The position numbers were made by a program, and so were the translations under genes. From a bacterium UBP12_UBA5184 (GTDB lineage Bacteria; Vulcanimicrobiota; Vulcanimicrobiia; Vulcanimicrobiales; Vulcanimicrobiaceae), in assembly GCA_002413145.1 (NCBI GenBank), contig DHWK01000168.1, positions 986-7,632 of the forward strand: a stretch of 6,647 nucleotides of DNA, given 5' to 3'. Positions 1 to 4,876 of the stretch are shown here, in pieces. A model generated the notes under the pieces. The model searched no databases. It saw nothing but the letters and a program-made list of their open reading frames with translations, and was not told the DNA's origin. How positions within the stretch are numbered: the stretch's first letter is position 1; every line of letters begins with the position of its first letter.

Positions 1-291
1 AAGCAGTACCGCGTCAGCGAGGGCGACACGATCCGCTGCGATGCGATCGACCGCGAGGTCGGTTCCGAGATCGCTTTCGAGCGGGTGATCCTGGCCAGCG
101 CCGGCGGCAAAGACATCAGCCTGGGGCAACCCCTGGTCGAGGGCGCGGTCGTTCGCGGAACCGTCATCCGGCAGGCCAAAGACAAGAAGATCCTCGTTTT
201 CAAATACAAGCCGAAAAAGCGCGTCCGCAAGCTCGTCGGTCACCGCCAAAACTTCGCCGAAGTCCGCATCGACAAAATCGAGCTGCCGTAG
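1..291 (+). CDS. rplU: 50S ribosomal protein L21 (5' end missing)
   Basis: L21 is a structural protein of the large ribosomal subunit that binds 23S rRNA. The reading frame is open from base 1 and ends at TAG 289-291, leaving 96 visible residues. The visible start, KQYRVSEGDTIRCD, matches the family's usual GGKQYRV...GD region just after a short N-terminal strand, so only about 8-10 residues are likely missing and the full length (about 105) is normal. The C-terminal part is typical: a basic YKPKKRVRKLVGHRQ stretch and a final VRIDKIEL strand. An ATG-like internal start would drop the conserved N-terminus, so this is a window-edge truncation and not a short gene. The prp gene begins 10 bases downstream, the common rplU-prp arrangement. 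Identification is by motif and context and is near certain. Confidence 0.96.
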   Translation, partial: KQYRVSEGDTIRCDAIDREVGSEIAFERVILASAGGKDISLGQPLVEGAVVRGTVIRQAKDKKILVFKYKPKKRVRKLVGHRQNFAEVRIDKIELP

Positions 292-301
292 GCTCGGCGA
301 C

Positions 302-637
302 GTGGTCACCGTCCGCATCCGAAAAGACAGCCGCTCCAGGCTGTCTTCGTTTTTGGCGACCGGCCATGCCGGTTGGGCTCAGAGCGGCCGAGACCTCGCC
401 TGTGCGGCCGTCTCGGTGATCCTCCAATCGGCCTGGCTCGGGCTGAGCGAGGTCGCGCGGGTAAAACTCGCGGGAACGCGGCGTTCGGGACGCGTCGCGC
501 TTGCGTGGCCGGCCGAATCTCGGTCGCGCCCGCACGTTCGCGCGATCGTCGAAACCGCAGCACTTTCGATCGAGTACCTAGCGCTGCAATACCCCGACTC
601 CATCAAGGTGGTTGTGGAATCAGGGGGCGACGGGTAA
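302..637 (+). CDS. prp: Ribosomal-processing cysteine protease Prp
   Basis: Prp (YsxB family) is a cysteine protease that, in Staphylococcus aureus and relatives, removes an N-terminal extension from ribosomal protein L27. The 111-residue length is typical. The signature is clear: GHAGWAQSGRDLACAAVS at residues 21-38, with the catalytic pair His22 and Cys34 in the family's usual positions and spacing. The N-terminus VTVRIRKD fits the first beta strand, and the C-terminus SIKVVVESGG fits the last. The start is GTG at 302, 10 bases after the rplU stop and without a clear Shine-Dalgarno, so translation may be coupled to rplU. Two things are odd: a terminator-like hairpin lies within codons 8-18, in the variable loop between the first strands, and rpmA, which encodes the expected substrate L27, is not the next gene. 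Confidence 0.92.
   Translation: MVTVRIRKDSRSRLSSFLATGHAGWAQSGRDLACAAVSVILQSAWLGLSEVARVKLAGTRRSGRVALAWPAESRSRPHVRAIVETAALSIEYLALQYPDSIKVVVESGGDG
324..354 (+). terminator. Intrinsic terminator-like hairpin inside prp
   Basis: A perfect 9-base-pair stem is formed by AAGACAGCC (324-332) and GGCTGTCTT (339-347), with a 6-base loop GCTCCA. It is followed by CG and then five T residues (350-354). This has the form of a Rho-independent terminator on the plus strand. It starts 32 bases after the rplU stop but lies inside the early coding region of prp. It could end a fraction of rplU transcripts, giving much L21 and little Prp. A ribosome that initiates at 302 would melt the stem, so termination may depend on how well prp is translated. 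The structure is seen directly; its activity is inferred. Confidence 0.6.
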
Positions 638-668
638 AGGGACTCAACGATAGCGAAGGACGGGTCGC

Positions 669-920
669 ATGACGGATACGTACAAGCCGCTGAACGACAA
701 CGGCTCCACCCCCAGCAGCCAGCACTCCGACAACCAGCCGAATTCCACGCGCGACGCGAGCCGCGCGTTGCTGGCCGGCGTCGTCGGCGGCATCGTTTCA
801 GCCGCCGGATATCTGATCTACTCGCGCTTGCCCGACGAACAGCGTGATCGGCTCCACGCCCAGGGCCGTGCCCTGCTGGAAAGCCGGATCAACGAGATGC
901 GCTCGCGCTTCAACATCTAG
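669..920 (+). CDS. Small single-pass membrane protein, YtxH-like, function unknown
   Basis: This 83-residue protein has three parts. Residues 1-30 are polar and rich in Asn, Ser, Gln and Asp, with no signal-peptide character. Residues 33-51 form one hydrophobic, Gly/Ala-rich membrane segment (ALLAGVVGGIVSAAGYLIY). Residues 53-83 form a charged, probably helical tail with many Arg and Glu. The layout resembles YtxH-type small membrane proteins, but I cannot assign a family with certainty. The ATG at 669 is supported by GAAGGA at 655-660, 8 bases upstream, one of the clearer ribosome binding sites here. It lies 31 bases after prp on the same strand, so it may be the last gene of the rplU transcript. 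It occupies the place where rpmA often sits but is not L27: it lacks the basic start and Gly-rich body of that protein. Its TAG stop overlaps the opposing tatA stop. Confidence 0.75.
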   Translation: MTDTYKPLNDNGSTPSSQHSDNQPNSTRDASRALLAGVVGGIVSAAGYLIYSRLPDEQRDRLHAQGRALLESRINEMRSRFNI

Positions 921-1264
921 TCTTTTAAGGGACGCACTTCCGGGGTAGCGCTCGCCGCCGGGCCGGTACCGGGCGCCTCGGCGCCGTCCTCGTCGCTTTC
1001 GGGGTCGAACGGCTCGTAAGCCGGCGTCGGGTCGTCGACGTGCTCGACCGGTATCTCCTCGACGTCGAGCGGCGTGCTCGCGGTCATCTTCGCCGTATCG
1101 GCCTCGTCGGCGGCCCGCTCCATCTCCCGGATGAAGGTCTGCGAGGTCAGCTGGAGCTCCCGCACGACCGATCCGACTTTACGGGCGACGCTCGGGAGCT
1201 GATCGGGCCCGAAAAAGAGCAGTGCGGCTCCTCCGATCACGATCATGTCGATCGGGCTAAGCAA
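917..1264 (-). CDS. tatA: Twin-arginine translocase subunit, TatA/TatB family
   Basis: TatA-type proteins assemble with TatC to move folded proteins with twin-arginine signals across the inner membrane. With the TTG start at 1264-1262 the product is 115 residues. Residues 4-18 (PIDMIVIGGAALLFF) form the short N-terminal membrane segment, with acidic Asp6 after Pro4 where the family usually has a polar residue. FGPDQLP follows at 18-24 as the hinge, then an amphipathic helix to about residue 55 (SVARKVGSVVRELQ...). The rest is a long acidic, Pro/Ala-rich tail likely to be disordered in the cytoplasm. An ATG exists at residue 7 but would remove Pro4 and Asp6, and the TTG has a strong Shine-Dalgarno 6 bases upstream, so I prefer TTG. 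No tatC is in the window. Whether it acts as TatA or TatB cannot be settled from sequence alone. Confidence 0.88.
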   Translation of the reverse strand: MLSPIDMIVIGGAALLFFGPDQLPSVARKVGSVVRELQLTSQTFIREMERAADEADTAKMTASTPLDVEEIPVEHVDDPTPAYEPFDPESDEDGAEAPGTGPAASATPEVRPLKD

Positions 1265-1270
1265 AGGGTT

Positions 1271-1277
1271 CCTCCCC
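1271..1277 (-). promoter_or_regulatory. Strong Shine-Dalgarno deciding the tatA TTG start
   Basis: On the minus strand this reads GGGGAGG, with the GGAGG core at 1275-1271, six bases before the TTG codon at 1264-1262. It is among the best ribosome binding sites in the window and argues for the TTG start over an ATG six codons further in, which has no such site at proper spacing. Confidence 0.75.
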
Positions 1278-1352
1278 GGGCCCGACCAAGGATACCCGTC
1301 CAAACATCGCGCGCCGGGCGCGGAGCAAATCACGGAAGCAGGCGACGCTCGC

Positions 1353-1820
1353 TTGAAGATCATCTACACGCGCGGAAACCGGACGGAGACACTGGCATCG
1401 ATTTCGACCCTGCGAAAGATCCTGGGTCGTTTTGTTCGTCATCGCGTCTTCTATGAGGTTTCTTCTCGCAACAAGCGTGGTCATGAATTCTTCTCGACGA
1501 AAAACACGTTCGTCGTCGGATCGATCGAGGTCGTTAACCGCGACTATCTCACGATCACGATCTTCGACGCGCACAGTTCCACCCATTCGATTGAAATCCT
1601 CAATCCGTCGGCGATGCGAATCTACGATGAGACGATGGGCAAGGGTTTCGCGGTTTCATTCCTGAGCGAGTCGCCGGGCGAAGTCGAGTCGCGCTGTTAC
1701 CTGCGGGACGAGGGTGACGAGAGCGAAGGCATCAAGGAAGCGTGCGAACTCGAAAAATTCACGCTGCCCCGGCTCTTCGAATACCTCGAAGAGATCACGC
1801 ACGTCCAGGGCACGACTTAG
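1353..1820 (+). CDS. Conserved-looking hypothetical protein, 155 residues
   Basis: I do not recognise this protein. From the TTG at 1353 it has 155 residues, with no membrane segment, signal peptide or metal-binding Cys cluster. Alternating hydrophobic residues around 45-85 (NTFVVGSIEVVNRDYLTITIFD) suggest a beta-rich core, and the C-terminal third is acidic (DEGDESEG, then a Leu/Glu-rich helix near the end). The frame also extends upstream to an ATG at 1245, but that start would overlap the 5' end of tatA and its ribosome binding site, while the TTG leaves an 88-base divergent gap and has a weak AGG about 10 bases before it. Base composition is visibly more A+T rich than its neighbours (47% G+C in 1441-1500 by hand count), which could mean transfer or a different selection history. 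It ends 14 bases from the convergent TPR gene. Confidence 0.7.
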   Translation: MKIIYTRGNRTETLASISTLRKILGRFVRHRVFYEVSSRNKRGHEFFSTKNTFVVGSIEVVNRDYLTITIFDAHSSTHSIEILNPSAMRIYDETMGKGFAVSFLSESPGEVESRCYLRDEGDESEGIKEACELEKFTLPRLFEYLEEITHVQGTT

Positions 1821-1834
1821 ACCACAACTCTCTG

Positions 1835-2341
1835 CTAACGCCGCCGGAGCGGCAACCGAAACTCCAGGCGCATCGCGCTGCGCAAATGGCGAACCGACTC
1901 GGCATGCCGCCCGACCTTCTTGTAGGCGATGCCGAGATTCCGATGCGCTCCCGCGTACCGCTCGTCGGCGCGCAGGGCGGCTTGGTAATAATCGATCGCG
2001 TCGGCGACGTGCCCGTCTTCGAGCAAGAGGTTGCCGACGTTGACGAGCGCCGGCGCGTAGCGTTCGTCAAGCGCGAGCGCGGCGCAGAAATCCTCGAGCG
2101 CTCGATCGCGTCGGCCTAGAGCGAGGCAGGCGATGCCGCGCTTGTTGCGCGCCAAGAGACGAGCGCGCTGATTCGTCCCCGCCTCGAGCGCCTCGCTGAG
2201 CGCCGCGATCGCCTCGAGGTGCCTCCCCGCATCGAGCGCGGCGACGCCGCGCTCGTACGGCGGCGACGGCACTACAGGCCGGAGCGTGGCAAACCACGTG
2301 CGCGGATCGAACGGCGCCCATGGCCTTCTCGGCGAACTCAT
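1835..2341 (-). CDS. Tetratricopeptide repeat (TPR) protein
   Basis: The protein has 168 residues from the ATG at 2341 and is almost entirely TPR. Four helix-turn-helix units can be seen at about 28-58 (YERGVAALDAGRHLEAIAAL...), 61-94 (LLARNKRGIACLALGRRDRAL...), 95-128 (YAPALVNVGNLLLEDGHVADAI...) and 129-162 (YAGAHRNLGIAYKKVGRHAESV...). They show the usual Gly/Ala/Tyr spacing and DER/YA junctions. TPR stacks bind peptides or partner proteins; no enzymatic domain, signal peptide or membrane helix is present, so the partner is unknown. The first 27 residues are Pro/Arg/Trp-rich and not TPR. A GTG at codon 24 (2272-2270), just before the first repeat, is an alternative start, and it would leave more room from trmD, whose ATG lies 9 bases away on the other strand. 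Neither start has a clear Shine-Dalgarno. Confidence 0.85.
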   Translation of the reverse strand: MSSPRRPWAPFDPRTWFATLRPVVPSPPYERGVAALDAGRHLEAIAALSEALEAGTNQRARLLARNKRGIACLALGRRDRALEDFCAALALDERYAPALVNVGNLLLEDGHVADAIDYYQAALRADERYAGAHRNLGIAYKKVGRHAESVRHLRSAMRLEFRLPLRRR

Positions 2342-2350
2342 CGGCCGAAT

Positions 2351-3046
2351 ATGTTACGCGTCGACGTCGTCACGCTCTTCCCCGAAATCTTCGCCCCGGC
2401 GATCGGGTTGTCGATTCTCGGCCGCGCCCAGGAGCGCGGGCTGGTGGAGGTTCGCGTGCACAACGTCCTCGACGCGCTCGGGCCGGGGGAGCGCGCCGAC
2501 GACCGGCCCTATGGCGGCGGCCCGGGGATGGTGCTGCGCATCGAGCCGCTCGCGCGAACGCTGGACGCGATCCTCGCCGCCGCTCCCCCCGAAGAACGGC
2601 GCGCCGTCGTCGCCACCTCGGCCGCCGGCCGGCCATTTCGGCAGAGCGACGCGGAGCGTTTTGCGGCGCTCGATCGTCTGGTGCTCGTCTGCGGCCGCTA
2701 CGAAGGCGTCGACGAGCGGCTGGTGGCGCTTTACGGCGCCGAGGAAGTCTCACTCGGCGATTTCATTTTGAACGGCGGCGAGGTGCCGGCACTGGCGTTT
2801 CTCGAGGCGACGATCCGCCTGGTGGCGGGGGCCCTCAACCCCGATTCCCTCGTCGGCGAGTCGTTCACAAGCGGTCAGCTCGATGCCCCGGCGTACACGC
2901 GCCCGTCGACATTCCGCGGCGCCGAGGTCCCCGACGTCCTCCTCTCGGGCGACCACGCGCGCATCGCGGAATGGCGCCGCGAGCAGTCCCGGGCCCGCAC
3001 GGCGGCCCGCCGCCCGGACCTTGAAAAACCGCCCGAGGGTTCGTAG
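2351..3046 (+). CDS. trmD: tRNA (guanine-37-N1)-methyltransferase TrmD
   Basis: TrmD methylates N1 of G37 in tRNAs, using S-adenosylmethionine, which prevents +1 frameshifting. The 231-residue SPOUT-fold protein starts with LRVDVVTLFPEIF, the family's usual N-terminus, which fixes the ATG at 2351. Motifs seen are DDRPYGGGPGMV at 50-61, GRYEGVDERL at 115-124 and SLGDFILNGGE at 134-144; the last two belong to the trefoil-knot cofactor site. Asn141 stands where many homologues have Ser or Thr. The C-terminal LLSGDHARIAEWRRE helix is also typical. In most bacteria rpsP and rimM lie directly upstream; here the neighbour is the divergent TPR gene and neither is in the window. The rplS gene follows after 122 bases, keeping the trmD-rplS order. 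No clear Shine-Dalgarno precedes the start. Confidence 0.97.
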   Translation: MLRVDVVTLFPEIFAPAIGLSILGRAQERGLVEVRVHNVLDALGPGERADDRPYGGGPGMVLRIEPLARTLDAILAAAPPEERRAVVATSAAGRPFRQSDAERFAALDRLVLVCGRYEGVDERLVALYGAEEVSLGDFILNGGEVPALAFLEATIRLVAGALNPDSLVGESFTSGQLDAPAYTRPSTFRGAEVPDVLLSGDHARIAEWRREQSRARTAARRPDLEKPPEGS

Positions 3047-3051
3047 CGCGT

Positions 3052-3081
3052 TTGCGCTTGGCGAGGCGGGCGTGATAATAT
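3052..3081 (+). promoter_or_regulatory. Candidate promoter for rplS and the downstream cluster
   Basis: TTGCGC (3052-3057) and GATAAT (3074-3079) are separated by 16 bases and resemble -35 and -10 boxes. TGATAATAT (3073-3081) can also be read as an extended -10. It lies just after the trmD stop and is the most A+T-rich point of the gap. If used, transcripts would start near 3086 and carry about an 80-base leader, letting rplS be expressed apart from trmD. The -35 match is only partial. Confidence 0.45.
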
Positions 3082-3089
3082 CCCTGGGT

Positions 3090-3157
3090 TGCCCGCGCGG
3101 CCGACGCCGCCGGGGCAGTCGCGCGCGAAACCAGCCGGCGACGCCGTAGTACTGGCT
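3090..3157 (+). promoter_or_regulatory. Structured rplS leader with two hairpins
   Basis: Hairpin 1 (3090-3117) has an outer stem of TGCCC with GGGCA, a 2x2 internal loop, and an inner stem of GCGGC with GCCGC capped by CGAC. Hairpin 2 (3131-3155) has outer CCAG with CTGG and inner CGGC with GCCG; an alternative outer pairing AGCC/GGCT reaches 3157, close to the AGGA ribosome binding site at 3160-3163. Ribosomal-protein leaders often fold to allow feedback by the protein, so a control role for L19 is plausible. I see no T-run and cannot match it to a named leader family. In this G+C-rich DNA some pairing is expected by chance. Confidence 0.4.
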
Positions 3158-3168
3158 CTAGGAAAATC

Positions 3169-3519
3169 ATGAACGTCATAGATTTGGTCGAGCGCGATCA
3201 GCTCAAAGCGAACCTCCCCGACGTCCGGACGGGCGACACCGTCAAGGTGTATTCTCGCGTCGTCGAGGGTGGCAAGGAACGCACCCAGATGTTCGAGGGC
3301 ACCGTGACCGCGCGCCGGGGGGGTGGAACGAACGAGACGCTCACGGTTCGCCGGATCTCGCATGGAGTCGGCGTCCAAAAATCGTTCCTGATGCACAGTC
3401 CGCGTCTCGAACGCATCGAGATAACCAAGCGCGGAGCCGTGCGGCGTGCCCGCCTGTACTACCTCTCCGAGAAGATCGGCAAAGCCGCGCGCATCAAGGA
3501 AAAGAAGGTCACATCGTAG
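3169..3519 (+). CDS. rplS: 50S ribosomal protein L19
   Basis: L19 sits at the 30S-50S interface of the large subunit. The 116-residue length is normal. Recognisable stretches are FEGTVTARRGGG (residues 43-54), ETLTVRRISHGVGVQKSFLMHSPRLERIEI (56-85) and the C-terminal RRARLYYLSEKIGKAARIKEK, all hallmarks of the family. The ATG at 3169 has AGGA at 3160-3163 at 5-base spacing. It follows trmD as in most bacteria, but across a 122-base gap with its own promoter candidate and hairpins, so separate control is likely. The first signal peptidase gene begins 27 bases after the stop. Confidence 0.97.
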   Translation: MNVIDLVERDQLKANLPDVRTGDTVKVYSRVVEGGKERTQMFEGTVTARRGGGTNETLTVRRISHGVGVQKSFLMHSPRLERIEITKRGAVRRARLYYLSEKIGKAARIKEKKVTS

Positions 3520-3520
3520 T

Positions 3521-3539
3521 GGCCCGTATCAGCCGGGCC
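3521..3539 (+). other. Hairpin between rplS and the first lepB
   Basis: GGCCCG (3521-3526) and CGGGCC (3534-3539) form a perfect 6-base-pair stem with a 7-base loop, starting 2 bases after the rplS stop and ending 7 bases before the GTG of lepB. No T-run follows, so it is not a standard intrinsic terminator. It could slow 3' decay of rplS mRNA or limit initiation at lepB, making export proteins less abundant than L19. Function is inferred. Confidence 0.4.
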
Positions 3540-3546
3540 TGACGAC

Positions 3547-4317
3547 GTGACCCCACTCGAACTTTTCGGCCTCATCTGCGTCCTGGCCGTCGTCCGTTTG
3601 GCATTGACGGTCCGCAGCGGCGGCGGCCCGACCCAACGGCCGCTCCCCGTCGAAGGCGAGGCGCCCGCCGTCGCGACGGCGCCGCCCTTTGCGGTCGTCG
3701 TCAAGGAGTATCTCGACGCGTTCATCGTCGCCGGGCTCGTCGCGCTGTTCTTGATCACCTTCGTGGTGCGCACGTTCTTCATTCCATCGGGCTCGATGGA
3801 GCCGACCTTGCAAATTCACGACGTCCTGCTGGTCAACGAGTTCGAGTACCGCATCGGCAAGCCCCACGATGAGGACATCGTCGTCTTCCCGCCGCCGATT
3901 CCGTCGACCAACGATTTTATCAAACGCCTCATCGGCAGCCCCGGCGAACGGCTGCGCGTCCAGAACGGCGTCGTCTACCGCAACGGCGTCGCGCTCAAGG
4001 AATCATACATCGAACAGAAGCCTGCCTACAAACTCGAGATCAAGAATTACGGCATCTACGTCGACGACCAGCCGCTCGATCCACAGATGTCCAACGTCCC
4101 GCCGCGCAATAAGTGGCAGGCCCCCGACCGAATCCCCGAAGGCTGCTACTTTATGATGGGCGACAACCGGAACAATTCCGAGGATTCGCACATCTGGGGC
4201 TTTGCGCAAGCCGGCGGCACGTTCTATAACGGTCCGGAGCGCGGCAAGAAAGCGGGCTTTACCGGCCACGCATTTCTGCTGTTCTGGCCGCCCAACCGCA
4301 TCCGCATTTTGAAGTAA
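3547..4317 (+). CDS. lepB: Type I signal peptidase, first of two, two-helix form
   Basis: Leader peptidase cuts signal peptides from exported proteins at the outer face of the inner membrane, using a Ser-Lys dyad. In this 256-residue protein Ser83 lies in IPSGSMEPTL (79-88), Lys126 in DFIKRLIGSPGE (123-134), and GDNRNNSEDSHIWG (205-218) is the third signature. Two membrane segments are seen, about 5-22 and 58-79, separated by a Pro/Ala/Gly-rich linker, as in two-helix peptidases. A long segment of roughly 160-195 between the beta strands is extra relative to the second copy downstream. The GTG start at 3547 lies 27 bases from rplS, preceded by a small hairpin, with only a weak ribosome binding site. 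Position between rplS and rbgA is the conserved place for lepB. Confidence 0.94.
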   Translation: MTPLELFGLICVLAVVRLALTVRSGGGPTQRPLPVEGEAPAVATAPPFAVVVKEYLDAFIVAGLVALFLITFVVRTFFIPSGSMEPTLQIHDVLLVNEFEYRIGKPHDEDIVVFPPPIPSTNDFIKRLIGSPGERLRVQNGVVYRNGVALKESYIEQKPAYKLEIKNYGIYVDDQPLDPQMSNVPPRNKWQAPDRIPEGCYFMMGDNRNNSEDSHIWGFAQAGGTFYNGPERGKKAGFTGHAFLLFWPPNRIRILK

Positions 4318-4337
4318 GGCGGGGGAGTCGCACTCCG

Positions 4338-4358
4338 CGGGACGAAAACGACGTTCCG
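4338..4358 (+). other. Hairpin abutting the start of the second lepB
   Basis: CGGGACG (4338-4344) pairs with CGTTCCG (4352-4358), giving 7 base pairs including one G-T, with an AAAACGA loop. The last paired base is the G of the GTG start. A second, smaller stem, GGAGT with ACTCC (4324-4336), lies just before it. Together they fill the 40-base gap, which has no clear Shine-Dalgarno next to the start. Translation of the second peptidase may therefore be limited or coupled. This is an inference from pairing alone. Confidence 0.35.
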
Positions 4359-4876
4359 TGGTCGTGCCAAGCGTCCGCTGGAAGTCGGCGGCAAATCTCG
4401 CGTGGCAATTCGCGGTTCTGATCGCCATCCTTTTTGCGATCATGGGTTTGCGGCCGGGCCAAGTCAGCGGGCTTTCGATGGAACCGCGCATCGATGAAGA
4501 CGAATACGTCCTCATCAATGCGCTAGCGTATCGTTTCGGCGCGCCGAAACGCGGCGACATCATCGCCTTCCGCCACGAACGCTCGGCGCCGACGGTCTAC
4601 CTGAAGCGCATTATCGGGCTGCCCGGCGATCGCATCGAAATCACCGGCGGCATCGTCAGGCTCGACGGCGCGCCGTTACGCGAGCCCTACGTCCGCTTCC
4701 GCGACGCGCGCAGTTTCGGACAGGTCGTCGTCCCGGCCGGTCATTACTACGTTCTGGGCGACAATCGCGCCAACAGCGACGACTCGCGCAGCTGGGGCTT
4801 CGTCCCCGGCGCGGACCTGATCGGGCGCGCGACGTTCGGAGTCTGGCCCCTCGATCGGTTCGGCGTCTTGCGGTGA
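4358..4876 (+). CDS. lepB: Type I signal peptidase, second of two, single-helix form
   Basis: This is a second, compact signal peptidase of 172 residues. It has one membrane segment (about 14-31), then the catalytic Ser40 in VSGLSMEPRI (36-45), Lys83 in VYLKRIIGLPGD (80-91), and GDNRANSDDSRSWG (134-147). All residues needed for the Ser-Lys dyad are present, so it should be active. It differs from the upstream copy in having one helix, no Pro-rich linker, a shorter insertion, and SGLSM rather than SGSM at the active site, so it looks like an old paralogue and not a fresh duplicate. The GTG at 4358 is the likely start; a GTG at 4364 is possible. Its TGA stop overlaps the rbgA start by four bases. 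Confidence 0.93.
   Translation: MVVPSVRWKSAANLAWQFAVLIAILFAIMGLRPGQVSGLSMEPRIDEDEYVLINALAYRFGAPKRGDIIAFRHERSAPTVYLKRIIGLPGDRIEITGGIVRLDGAPLREPYVRFRDARSFGQVVVPAGHYYVLGDNRANSDDSRSWGFVPGADLIGRATFGVWPLDRFGVLR

Noticed and set aside
200..606. Minus-strand open frames opposite rplU and prp
   Set aside because: They are Arg/Pro-rich, lack recognisable motifs, and lie opposite two well-supported genes; long shadow frames are expected in G+C-rich DNA.
1245..1352. Longer form of the unrecognised gene from the ATG at 1245
   Set aside because: It would overlap the tatA start and ribosome binding site, and the added residues are Pro/Gly-rich and mirror the tatA leader.
1265..1352. Promoters in the gap between tatA and the unrecognised gene
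   Set aside because: A TATCCT on the minus strand (1294-1289) resembles a -10 box, but no matching -35 lies at the right distance, and nothing convincing is seen on the plus strand.
1821..1834. Bidirectional terminator between the convergent unrecognised and TPR genes
   Set aside because: The 14-base gap has no inverted repeat or T-run.
2219..2350. Upstream extension of trmD to an ATG at 2219
   Set aside because: The added residues are Arg-rich and unlike TrmD, which begins right at LRVDVVTLFPEIF; the extension would run opposite the TPR gene.
3046..3057. GCGC-GTTT-GCGC stem as a trmD terminator
   Set aside because: The stem has only 4 base pairs with no T-run after it, and it overlaps the candidate -35 box; likely chance.
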